DNA of 64,000 nucleotides, from the NCBI RefSeq assembly GCF_900142565.1, contig NZ_FRBH01000004.1, forward strand, positions 186,001 to 250,000, written 5' to 3'. Below are positions 1-8,023 of this stretch, piece by piece (within the stretch, counting starts at the first letter, position 1; the number at the start of each line of letters is the position of its first letter). The notes below the pieces were generated by a model, which worked only from the letters and a program-made list of their open reading frames with translations, was not told where the DNA came from and did no database searches. This DNA is from Chishuiella changwenlii. Lineage in GTDB: Bacteria; Bacteroidota; Bacteroidia; Flavobacteriales; Weeksellaceae. Position numbers and translations under genes: made by a program.

Positions 1-644
1 TAGCTGCAAAAGATTTTACAGGAGTTTCTGCAAATCAAACAAAAAACTATAACAGAGATTTATATGTTTTAGCTTTAAATGGTTTATATACTGCTAAAAA
101 ATATGATCCTATTGTAGAAGAAGCGACTGCTAAATATCCAAATGATGCAGATATTAACTCTATTGCTACAGGAATTTACCAAGTTTCTGGAAATGGAGAT
201 AAAATGCGTCAACGTATTGAAGAAGCGATCAAAATCAACCCTAACGATGGTCAAAACTATTATAACTTAGGTGTTTTATATTTAGATGATGCTTCAAAAG
301 CTGAGGAAGCTAAAAAGATGTTTAAAAAAGCGATTGAATTAAATCCAAAACATTTAGAAGCTTACAATAACTTAGTTTTAGCTATCTTAAGACCAGACAA
401 AGATATTGTTGAAGTAATGAACAATAACTTAGGAAGCTCTAAAAAAGAAAAAGAAATTTACAATGCTAACGAAGCAAAACGTAAAGCTATTTTCTCTGAA
501 GCAATTCCTTATCTTGAGAAAATGTACGAAATAGAACCAACTAATCGTGTTGTAATTCGTAACTTAATTCAAGCAAATAAAACTTTAGGAGACGATAAAA
601 AAGAAACTTTCTATCGTGAAGCTGAGAAAAAATCAGTAAAATAA
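1..644 (+). CDS. TPR repeat protein, 5' end outside window
   Basis: The open frame runs in from the left edge without a stop (reading frame beginning at base 3), so an internal ATG at 204 is not the true start. The visible part contains tetratricopeptide repeats: an A/G-Y-N-L-G helix pair around NYYNLGVLYLDDASKAEEA followed by KKAIELNPKHLEAYNNL, and a further pair ending in YEIEPTNRVVIRNLIQA. TPR arrays are protein-interaction scaffolds; in Bacteroidota many are periplasmic or outer-membrane associated, but the N-terminus with any signal peptide is not visible. It ends just before a strong bidirectional terminator. Specific function cannot be assigned. Confidence 0.85.
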   Translation, partial: AAKDFTGVSANQTKNYNRDLYVLALNGLYTAKKYDPIVEEATAKYPNDADINSIATGIYQVSGNGDKMRQRIEEAIKINPNDGQNYYNLGVLYLDDASKAEEAKKMFKKAIELNPKHLEAYNNLVLAILRPDKDIVEVMNNNLGSSKKEKEIYNANEAKRKAIFSEAIPYLEKMYEIEPTNRVVIRNLIQANKTLGDDKKETFYREAEKKSVK

Positions 645-663
645 AGTTATTATCACATAAATT

Positions 664-698
664 AAAAAGCTGCTTTCATAAAATGAAAGCAGCTTTTT
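664..698. terminator. Bidirectional rho-independent terminator
   Basis: Perfect 16-bp stem (664-679 with 683-698) around AGCTGCTTTCAT, three-base loop, A-tract on one side and T-tract on the other. It sits between the convergent TPR gene and surE and can serve both. Confidence 0.9.
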
Positions 699-735
699 TT
701 TATTTTACTTTAATTTCTCTAATTAAATAAAAATT

Positions 736-1500
736 CTAGAAATTCCAATTTCTTAAATCTGGTAAAAAATGATGTGCTGTTAAATCATAACGAACTGGAA
801 CAATAGAAATATATCCATCTGCAAGTGCTTTTTCGTCTGTATCTTCACCTTTATCAAGATTTTTAAACTCTCCGCTCATCCAATAATAAACTCTTCCACG
901 AGGATCTTCTCGCTTATCAAATTTTTCTTCCCATTTAGCATCAGCTTGTCTACATACTTTTATTCCTTTAATATCAAATTCTTTTAGCTTAGGAATATTT
1001 ACATTAAGCACAATCCCTTTTGGTAATTTATGCTCTAAAACTTGCGCAATAATTGTTTTTATAAATTTTTCTGATGCATTAAAATCTGCATTGTAAGAAA
1101 AATCTGCTAAAGAAAATCCAATTGCAGAAATACCTTCTATACCTGCCTCTACAGCTGCAGACATTGTTCCCGAATAAATAACATTTACAGAAGAATTAGA
1201 ACCGTGATTAATTCCAGAAATACATAAATCTGGTTTACGAGGTAGTATCTGAGAAACAGCTAATTTTACGCAATCTACTGGTGTTCCAGAACACGCATAT
1301 TCTTTTATTCCTTCGTCAACTTCTATTTCATCGCAAAAAAGAGTAGAATTTAATGTTACAGCATGTCCCATTCCACTTTGCGGACTATCTGGTGCAACAA
1401 CATAAACTTCTCCAAATTCTTTTGCAATATCAATTAAAGCTCTGATTCCTGGTGCAGTTATACCATCATCATTTGTGACTAATATTAGCGGTTTTTCCAT
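736..1500 (-). CDS. surE: 5'/3'-nucleotidase SurE
   Basis: 254 residues, normal length for SurE, a metal-dependent nucleoside monophosphate phosphatase of the cytosol. The N-terminus shows the family signature VTNDDGI with the metal-binding Asp pair at residues 11-12, the conserved APDSPQSG loop with Ser42, and SGINHGSN with the metal-binding Asn near residue 98. Transcribed divergently from prc; a TAnnTTTG promoter element lies about 35 bp upstream on the minus strand. The ATG start leaves the usual short N-terminus before the first beta strand. Assignment is secure at family level. Confidence 0.96.
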   Translation of the reverse strand: MEKPLILVTNDDGITAPGIRALIDIAKEFGEVYVVAPDSPQSGMGHAVTLNSTLFCDEIEVDEGIKEYACSGTPVDCVKLAVSQILPRKPDLCISGINHGSNSSVNVIYSGTMSAAVEAGIEGISAIGFSLADFSYNADFNASEKFIKTIIAQVLEHKLPKGIVLNVNIPKLKEFDIKGIKVCRQADAKWEEKFDKREDPRGRVYYWMSGEFKNLDKGEDTDEKALADGYISIVPVRYDLTAHHFLPDLRNWNF

Positions 1501-1531
1501 ATTTTATGATTACTTTTATTTATGTTTTTTA

Positions 1532-1539
1532 CAAATGTA
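1532..1539 (-). promoter_or_regulatory. Bacteroidetes -7 element (TACATTTG) for surE
   Basis: Minus-strand TACATTTG matches the TAnnTTTG consensus of the Bacteroidetes primary sigma factor and lies 32 bp before the surE ATG. No clear -33 TTG at the expected distance. Confidence 0.5.
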
Positions 1540-1569
1540 AAAAACTTCCTTCTAATTTCTTTTTTGTTT

Positions 1570-1577
1570 TATATTTG
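1570..1577 (+). promoter_or_regulatory. Bacteroidetes -7 element (TATATTTG) for prc
   Basis: TATATTTG matches TAnnTTTG and lies 41 bp upstream of the prc ATG, in the surE-prc divergent region. The -33 element is not obvious. Confidence 0.55.
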
Positions 1578-1618
1578 AAGGACGCTTAAAATTATTAATT
1601 CAATAACAACAACGTAAT

Positions 1619-3754
1619 ATGTTAATTAAAAAAACGTATGTTTTATTATCGTTTTTATCAATGAGTTTACTTGCTTTTTGCTTTTGTAAACCTATGTTAG
1701 ATAACGGTGATGACAAAGAAAAATTAATTGTAAAAAATACAAGAAATACATTAACTTATCTTCACTACAAACCTGCAACGATAGATGATAAATTTTCTGA
1801 AAATGTATTCAATAAATATTTAGAATTTATTGATCCAAGTAAACGTTTTTTATTACAATCTGATTATGACTTATTCAAAAAAGATTACCATAATCTAGAT
1901 GATTACTATAAAACAGAAAATTTAAGCTTTTACAATTCTACTGTAGATACAATTTACAAACGTATTGAAGAAGCTGAGAAATATTCTATGGAAGTTTTGT
2001 CAAAACCTATTGATTTCAATAAAAAAGAAAACTTTAGCATTGATTATAAAACATCTAAATATGCAAAAGATAAAACTGAAGCAAAAGATTTATGGAGAAA
2101 ATACCTTAAATACAATGTAATGTTAGAAATTATTTCTTTACAAGATGAATTAAAAGGTGATAAAAAAGATTCTTTAGCGAAAAAAGCTCCAAAGGATCCT
2201 TTAGCTGATGTAAAGAAAAAGATACAAAAAGACACTCCATTCCCTGAGGTTGAAAAAATAGCTCGTGAAGAAACGAAAGATTTAATCTCTGATTATTTCA
2301 GAAGAATTAAACAAACTAAAAGAGAAAATTATTTCTCTATTTACATGAATGCTATTACAGAGCAGTATGATCCACACACTACTTATTTTTCTCCTACAAG
2401 TAAAGAAGATTTCGAATTCGAAATGTCTGGACAATTAGAAGGAATTGGAGCAAAATTACAAGACAAGAAAGGATATGCTACAATTGCAGAATTAGTAATT
2501 GGTGGACCTGCTTGGAAAGATGGTAAATTAGAAGTTGGAGATCAAATTATAAAAGTTGCTCAAGGTAAAAAAGGAGAAGCTAAAAATATTGTTGGAATGC
2601 TTTTAAGCGATGCCATTCGTTTAATTCGTGGTAAAAAAGGAACTGAGGTTGTTTTAACAGTAAAGAAAAAAGATGGTTCTCAACAAACAATTTCATTAAT
2701 TCGTGATGTTATTGAGTACGATGAAGTATTTGCTCGCTCATCTGTAATTACAGACGAAAAAGGTGATAAATATGGAATGATTTATTTACCAGAATTTTAT
2801 ACGCCACTTGGAAAAGATAATGGTCGTTACCCATCTGAAGATATCAAAAAAGAGATTGAAATCTTGAAGAAAGAAAATATCAAAGGGCTTATTTTTGATG
2901 TGCGTAACAATGGTGGAGGGTCATTAGAAGAAGTAATTAAAATTTCTGGATTATTCATCAACCAAGGTCCTGTTGTACAAGTAAGACGTAGCGACGGAAT
3001 GTTAAAAATACATGAAGATAAAGACCCTGCTATTTCTTATGATGGTCCTTTAGTGGTTATGGTAAACGAACTTTCTGCATCTGCATCTGAGATTTTTGCT
3101 GCTGCAATGCAAGATTATGGAAGAGCAGTTATTGTTGGTTCTCCACAAACATTTGGAAAAGGAACTGTACAAACTATTTTACCATTAGATCGTCAATCTG
3201 GAAGCGATGAATACGGAGCTGTTAAATTAACAATTCAAAAATTCTATCGTGTAAATGGAGGTTCTACTCAATTAAAAGGAGTTCAGTCTGACATTTCTAT
3301 GGTTGATCAATATACGTACGAAGATATTAACGAAGGTGCTAGACCAGAAGCTTTAAACTGGGATCAAATTAAACCATTAGTAATTGCAAAATGGCCAAAA
3401 TCATTTGATTTAGAAAAAATTAAAGCAAACAGTAAAGCGCGTTTAGCAAATAATGCTCATTTAAACTTAATGAATGACAGTTACAAATTCATCAAATCAT
3501 TAGAAGATGTAAAAGAAATTCCATTAAATTTAGAAGATTATAAAGTTTATCGTAAAACACGTGAAGATAAAATCAAAAAATTTGAAGCTTTAGATAAATA
3601 CAAGAATAGCTTTAAAATCTCGATGAATCAAAACGATTTAGTTACAACAAAAACTGATACAGTTTTAAAAGCTAAACGTAACAACTGGTTCAAAGGATTA
3701 CAAAAAGATTTTTATTTAAACGAAGCGGTTAACGTTTTAAGAGATATAAAATAA
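1619..3754 (+). CDS. prc: Carboxy-terminal processing protease (Prc/Tsp, S41A)
   Basis: 711 residues: hydrophobic signal at 1-22, a long N-terminal helical region, a PDZ domain roughly 260-345 (GIGAKLQ...GGPAWKDGKLEVGDQI), an S41 protease core and a C-terminal extension, matching the long Tsp form. The catalytic dyad is visible: SASASEIFAAAMQDYG with the nucleophile Ser488 and TFGKGT with Lys514; compared with the E. coli Tsp pattern there is one extra residue between them. It acts in the periplasm, degrading proteins from their C-termini. The following permease gene overlaps its stop by one base (TAATG), implying translational coupling. Confidence 0.95.
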   Translation: MLIKKTYVLLSFLSMSLLAFCFCKPMLDNGDDKEKLIVKNTRNTLTYLHYKPATIDDKFSENVFNKYLEFIDPSKRFLLQSDYDLFKKDYHNLDDYYKTENLSFYNSTVDTIYKRIEEAEKYSMEVLSKPIDFNKKENFSIDYKTSKYAKDKTEAKDLWRKYLKYNVMLEIISLQDELKGDKKDSLAKKAPKDPLADVKKKIQKDTPFPEVEKIAREETKDLISDYFRRIKQTKRENYFSIYMNAITEQYDPHTTYFSPTSKEDFEFEMSGQLEGIGAKLQDKKGYATIAELVIGGPAWKDGKLEVGDQIIKVAQGKKGEAKNIVGMLLSDAIRLIRGKKGTEVVLTVKKKDGSQQTISLIRDVIEYDEVFARSSVITDEKGDKYGMIYLPEFYTPLGKDNGRYPSEDIKKEIEILKKENIKGLIFDVRNNGGGSLEEVIKISGLFINQGPVVQVRRSDGMLKIHEDKDPAISYDGPLVVMVNELSASASEIFAAAMQDYGRAVIVGSPQTFGKGTVQTILPLDRQSGSDEYGAVKLTIQKFYRVNGGSTQLKGVQSDISMVDQYTYEDINEGARPEALNWDQIKPLVIAKWPKSFDLEKIKANSKARLANNAHLNLMNDSYKFIKSLEDVKEIPLNLEDYKVYRKTREDKIKKFEALDKYKNSFKISMNQNDLVTTKTDTVLKAKRNNWFKGLQKDFYLNEAVNVLRDIK

Positions 3755-4866
3755 TGAAACAAGAAAACGGTTCATTTTCACAAATCGTATTCAATAAATT
3801 AAGAAAGAACACACTTGGTGTTCTTTCTTTTTGCGTTATAATAATAGCAGCAATTATTTCTATTTTTTCTTATTTATTTGCATCAGATAAAACAGAAAAT
3901 GCAAATAGACAAGATGTAACAATTGCTTTTGCTCCTATTGGATATCAACAAAAAACAATAGAAATTCCATTACCAAATTATACTGGTAAAACTGGTTTTG
4001 CTGATTATCTTTTTGGTAAAGAAATCGATTCTGAACAAATTAGTATTACTGCTGCAAAAATTAATCAGGATTTTGTAGAATACACGCCTTATTTAGGAAA
4101 TGGATTAAGTGGAGAGCCTGTAAAAATAGCTACTTCAACTTGGACAAAACATAATATTCCTTTTTCTGAAATTGAAAAAGAATTTGTTTATACCAAAACA
4201 TATCTTCTTGGTACAGATTCTTATGGTCGTGATTTTTATTCACGTTTAATTATCGGAACAAGAATATCATTTCTAATTGGTTTTATAGCTGTATTTATTT
4301 CTTTACTTGTAGGTGTAACTTTAGGTGCAATTGCTGGATACTATAAAGGTAAAGTAGATGATTTTATTATGTGGTTAATTAATGTTGTGTGGTCTATTCC
4401 TACATTATTATTAGTTATTGCAATAACATTAGCCATTGGAAAAGGGTTTTGGCAAATTTTTATTGCTGTTGGATTAACTATGTGGGTTGAAGTTGCTCGT
4501 GTTGTTCGTGGTCAATTTCTTTCTTATAGAGAAAAAGAATTTGTTGAAGCTGCAAAAGCATTAGGTTTTTCCGATATGAGAATTATATTCAATCAAATAT
4601 TACCAAATGTTGTAGCGCCAATTATTGTTATTTCTGCTGCTAATTTTGCTTCTGCGATTTTAGTAGAAAGCGGTTTAAGTTTCCTTGGAATTGGAGCTCA
4701 ACCTCCTACTCCATCTTGGGGAAATATCATTAAAGAACATTATAGTCATATTATTTTAGGGAAACAGCATTTAGCTATTTTTCCTGGTTTAGCAATTATG
4801 TTATTAGTACTCGGATTTAATATTTTCGGAAACGTTCTACGAGATATTATGGATATTAAGAGTTAA
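3754..4866 (+). CDS. OppC/DppC-type ABC transporter permease
   Basis: 370 residues. One N-terminal membrane segment (about 20-42), an extracytoplasmic stretch of about 90 residues, then the signature LGTDSYGRDFYSRLI and a five-to-six-helix BPD_transp_1 domain with the EAA motif EAAKALGFSDMRIIF that docks on the ATPase. This is the C-type permease of peptide/nickel importers (Opp/Dpp family). The usual partners (B-type permease, two ATPases, binding protein) are not in the window. It starts within the prc stop codon and is followed by a terminator, so it is cotranscribed with prc. Substrate unknown. Confidence 0.88.
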   Translation: MKQENGSFSQIVFNKLRKNTLGVLSFCVIIIAAIISIFSYLFASDKTENANRQDVTIAFAPIGYQQKTIEIPLPNYTGKTGFADYLFGKEIDSEQISITAAKINQDFVEYTPYLGNGLSGEPVKIATSTWTKHNIPFSEIEKEFVYTKTYLLGTDSYGRDFYSRLIIGTRISFLIGFIAVFISLLVGVTLGAIAGYYKGKVDDFIMWLINVVWSIPTLLLVIAITLAIGKGFWQIFIAVGLTMWVEVARVVRGQFLSYREKEFVEAAKALGFSDMRIIFNQILPNVVAPIIVISAANFASAILVESGLSFLGIGAQPPTPSWGNIIKEHYSHIILGKQHLAIFPGLAIMLLVLGFNIFGNVLRDIMDIKS

Positions 4867-4888
4867 GAATATTACTAATTAAAGTATA

Positions 4889-4928
4889 AAAAAGAATCCC
4901 ATTATCTATAGATAATGGGATTCTTTTT
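4889..4928. terminator. Bidirectional terminator
   Basis: 18-bp perfect stem (4889-4906 with 4911-4928) centred on CCCATTATC, with A and T tracts on the two sides; lies between the convergent permease and the tail-fibre-like gene. Confidence 0.9.
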
Positions 4929-4956
4929 TATATTACTTTACCTCTTTAATCTAAGA

Positions 4957-5811
4957 TTAATTCTTTTTTAATTCTTTAATCTCTTTATTTAATTCAATGA
5001 TATAAAGCGTTAACTCTTCTATTTTTTGAAGTAATAGTTTTTGATTTTCACCAAGCGACAAACCATTTTCAACAACTTCTTTCTCAGAAGGAACACTTGG
5101 AAGATGTCCTTTTTCTTGAATATGTTGTTCAACTTCTTCTAATGTAGGTAAATTATATTCTTTTTTAAAAACATAATCAGCCCAACCTTCCATATCTACT
5201 TTTACTTCTTTGGAGTGAATTACTCCATTAACATCTAATTTATTTTGAGGATTAGAAACTCCAATTCCTATATTTCCTTTATAGTCAATTCTCATTTGTT
5301 CACCTGAAGCTCCATTAAAAGTTAATGCACTTTCAGAATTACCTGCTGTATACATTGTTACAGTATTATAATCTCTTTTAAATCCATGATTAGGATTTCC
5401 AAAATATAAAGCTCCACCTTGTAAATTATCATTACCTACTAAAATGTTACCATTAAGTACTTGAAACTTTTCTGTAGGATTAGAAATTCCTATTCCTACA
5501 TTTCCTTGAGGATTTTCTAAAACAACTTTATTCCAAGCTTGATTAGCGACATTATTCGTTTTTCTAAACCAAAGATTTTGATCAAAAAAACTTCCTGAAA
5601 ATTGCATAGCATAATTATTATCACTACTACTATGTCTAACATCTAATAAATGCCACCAAGAAGATGCTCCAGAAGGATAATTTGAATTAGGATATAAAGT
5701 TTCATAAAAACCGCTGTTACCTCCACTAGCTCCAGCATCATCTTTTGTTTGTGTATTTTGAGCAAATGAAAAGCTTGTTAATAAGCTTAATAGTAAGTAG
5801 ATTTTTTTCAT
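4957..5811 (-). CDS. Secreted tail-fibre-like protein with C-terminal coiled coil
   Basis: 284 residues with a cleavable signal peptide (MKKIYLLLSLLTSFSFAQ). The middle holds repeated segments of the form GNVGIGxSNPxxKxxVxG at about 104-117 and 179-193, typical of phage-tail-fibre-like secreted proteins common in Bacteroidota. The C-terminus has the motif LPTLEEVEQHIQEKGHLP-SVPS followed by a Leu-rich heptad coiled coil (about 250-284). No peptidase S74 catalytic residues could be identified. No type IX sorting domain. Probably a trimeric surface or extracellular structural protein; function unknown. Monocistronic between two hairpins. Confidence 0.75.
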   Translation of the reverse strand: MKKIYLLLSLLTSFSFAQNTQTKDDAGASGGNSGFYETLYPNSNYPSGASSWWHLLDVRHSSSDNNYAMQFSGSFFDQNLWFRKTNNVANQAWNKVVLENPQGNVGIGISNPTEKFQVLNGNILVGNDNLQGGALYFGNPNHGFKRDYNTVTMYTAGNSESALTFNGASGEQMRIDYKGNIGIGVSNPQNKLDVNGVIHSKEVKVDMEGWADYVFKKEYNLPTLEEVEQHIQEKGHLPSVPSEKEVVENGLSLGENQKLLLQKIEELTLYIIELNKEIKELKKN

Positions 5812-5938
5812 CGTTAATTATTTTTTTGCAAGTTTACAATCTTTTTGAATACATAAATCACTTAACTATCAAACAAATTGAATAATAATTTATAATTAAC
5901 GATTTTTTAAATTTTGAAATAATTTAATTATGAGGAAT

Positions 5939-5973
5939 AAAAAAATCCTTCATTATAAAATGAAGGATTTTTT
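5939..5973. terminator. Terminator downstream of the beta-lactamase-fold gene
   Basis: Stem AAAAAATCCTTCATT paired with its complement over a three-base loop, ending two bases before the stop codon of the minus-strand gene; T-tracts exist on both strands. Confidence 0.85.
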
Positions 5974-5974
5974 A

Positions 5975-7189
5975 CTAACGGATTCTCAACGAATCTTTAG
6001 ATGGAACTTTCATTGGATAAGTTCCTGTTAAACCAGCCAATCTAAAAGCTGCATAAATATTTTTATTTTGTTTATTACCTAAAGCAATTACTGTAAACTG
6101 ATTATTTACATCGTGAACAAATACGGTATTGTTCCCGTGCCACCAACCATTGTGGTACAATAGTTTTTTACCATTATCATATTCCAACATACGCATTCCA
6201 AGACCATAATTCTTGTAACCTTTTTGCTCGTAACTGTATCCTTTAAAAGCTTCTTTTTTAATTTTACGAGGTAAAAAATCGTCCGAATACATTGCTATAT
6301 CAAGCTTAAATAAATCTCTTGGTGTTGAATAAATATTTTTATCTCCGTACGTTCTATCAAAATCGTCCCAAGCCCATTCGTATCCATTGTATTTGTAAGA
6401 TCTTGCAACAGTATCTTTATCTCTATCATACTCAAAAACAAATGTATTCTCCATTTCTAACGGATCAAAAACCATGTATTTCATTGCTTTTGGATAAGGC
6501 ATTTTTGTTATTTTTTCTATCACTAAAGCCAAAAAAGCAAAATTTGTGTTCGAATAATAGAATCCTTTATCTGCAGGACGAATCTGTTTTACATTATGTT
6601 CTGCAAAAATATTCAACACATCTTGGTTAGAGATCGGTTTTTCACGATCCATCATTGCTTTTCTACCATTCCATAGAACATTTGCATAATTTGGTAATCC
6701 ACTTCTATGATTCAATAAATTTCTTATTGTAATATCATCGTATGGAAAACCTTCTAAAATGGTATTTACTTTCTGATCAAGTTTAATTTTTTTCTTCTCG
6801 ACTAATTTTAGAATTGCCATAGAAGTAAAAACCTTAGAAATTGACGCTATATGAATTGGAGTATTTTGTTTTATTTCTCTATTATGGCGTAAATCTGCCA
6901 TTCCTTGGTATTGTTCAAAAATAATCTCTCCATTTTTTGCAACTAAAAATCCACCACTTACTTTACCATCTACCCAAAAATCTTTGTAAAATTTTGCAAC
7001 TTGATTTTTGTATTGATTAATTTCTTCTGGTCTTGATTTTTTAGCTTTAAAATCTGCTCTCCAATCCAATGAATCGTATCGTAAAGCAAACGGATCTTTC
7101 TTTCTTGTTTCAATTACTTTCTCACTCTCCTTACTACAGCTTGTTAATGTTAGTATTGCTGAAGTAAGAATAAGTCCTATATACTTCAT
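5975..7189 (-). CDS. Serine hydrolase of the beta-lactamase/PBP family (S12), lipoprotein
   Basis: 404 residues with a lipoprotein signal ending in the lipobox LTSC (Cys18). The three active-site motifs of the class C beta-lactamase/DD-peptidase fold are present: SxxK as Ser116-Ile-Ser-Lys119, the YxN motif as Tyr212-Ser-Asn214, and HxG as His346-Asn-Gly348. Proteins of this type include esterases, D-amino acid peptidases and true AmpC enzymes; the large divergence from AmpC and the lipid anchor argue for a cell-envelope hydrolase rather than a resistance determinant. Substrate not predictable. Confidence 0.9.
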   Translation of the reverse strand: MKYIGLILTSAILTLTSCSKESEKVIETRKKDPFALRYDSLDWRADFKAKKSRPEEINQYKNQVAKFYKDFWVDGKVSGGFLVAKNGEIIFEQYQGMADLRHNREIKQNTPIHIASISKVFTSMAILKLVEKKKIKLDQKVNTILEGFPYDDITIRNLLNHRSGLPNYANVLWNGRKAMMDREKPISNQDVLNIFAEHNVKQIRPADKGFYYSNTNFAFLALVIEKITKMPYPKAMKYMVFDPLEMENTFVFEYDRDKDTVARSYKYNGYEWAWDDFDRTYGDKNIYSTPRDLFKLDIAMYSDDFLPRKIKKEAFKGYSYEQKGYKNYGLGMRMLEYDNGKKLLYHNGWWHGNNTVFVHDVNNQFTVIALGNKQNKNIYAAFRLAGLTGTYPMKVPSKDSLRIR

Positions 7190-7274
7190 TTATATTTGTA
7201 TTCTTTTGTTTGCCGCACTAAAGTAAAAATTAATTTAAAAATGAGTTAGCTTCATTCTCAATATTAAGTTTTTT

Positions 7275-8018
7275 TTATGATTTATTAGATATTTGAGATT
7301 TAAACTCTCCTAAAATAACACTTGTAGCAACAGCAACATTAAGACTTTCTGTAGAACCATTTTTACCAAAAAAAGGAATACTTAATTTATTCGTTGTTAG
7401 ATTTTCTATTGGTTTAGAGATGCCATTAGCTTCATTTCCCATGACCAAAATTCCTTCTTGTGGTAATTTTTGTTCATATATGGATTCTCCTTCCATAAAA
7501 GTCCCGAAAATATTCCCTTCATAAGTAGATAAAAACGATTCAAGCTCTATATAATGAACTTTTACTCTCGTAAAAGACCCCATAGTAGACATAACCACTT
7601 TTGGATTGTACAAATCGACAGATTCTTTTGTACATAAAATATTTTCTACACCAAACCAATCGGCCAACCTTATAATAGTACCTAAATTCCCAGGATCTCT
7701 AATATCGTCTAAAGCAATCGTTAAACCGTTTAATTTTATATTTTCATCATTACTTGGCAATTCACATAAAGCTAAACCTACATTTGGAGTTGAAAGAAAA
7801 CTTATTTTTTTAAGCTCTTTTTCATCTATATACGTTTTTTTAATAGAATTTTCATCTGGCCAAAAGTCCTCTGTTATAAATAATTCTTTAATTTTTATAG
7901 AACTTTTTATAACTTCACCAATATTTTTAACACCTTCTACGACAAACAAATTATATTTTTGTCTATATTTTTTAGAACTTAGAGATGTTATTATTTTTAT
8001 AACATTATTTGATAACAT
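7275..8018 (-). CDS. TrmH/SpoU-family RNA 2'-O-methyltransferase
   Basis: 247 residues with an N-terminal substrate-binding domain (about 1-90) and a SPOUT methyltransferase domain. The SPOUT motifs are clear: motif 1 LDDIRDPGNLGTIIR near 108-122, motif 2 VMGNEANGIS near 192-201 and motif 3 SLNVAVATSVILGEF near the C-terminus, which forms the AdoMet knot. Targets are ribose 2'-OH groups in rRNA or tRNA; which one is not evident. Its start codon is only five bases from the divergent TamL-like gene, so each promoter must lie inside the other gene; TATATTTG at 8043-8050 is the likely one for this gene. Confidence 0.9.
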   Translation of the reverse strand: MLSNNVIKIITSLSSKKYRQKYNLFVVEGVKNIGEVIKSSIKIKELFITEDFWPDENSIKKTYIDEKELKKISFLSTPNVGLALCELPSNDENIKLNGLTIALDDIRDPGNLGTIIRLADWFGVENILCTKESVDLYNPKVVMSTMGSFTRVKVHYIELESFLSTYEGNIFGTFMEGESIYEQKLPQEGILVMGNEANGISKPIENLTTNKLSIPFFGKNGSTESLNVAVATSVILGEFKSQISNKS

Positions 8019-8023
8019 AATTT

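Noticed and set aside
5975-7189. Annotation as an antibiotic-resistance beta-lactamase
   Set aside because: Only the general S12 motifs are present; the lipid anchor and sequence context suggest an envelope hydrolase.
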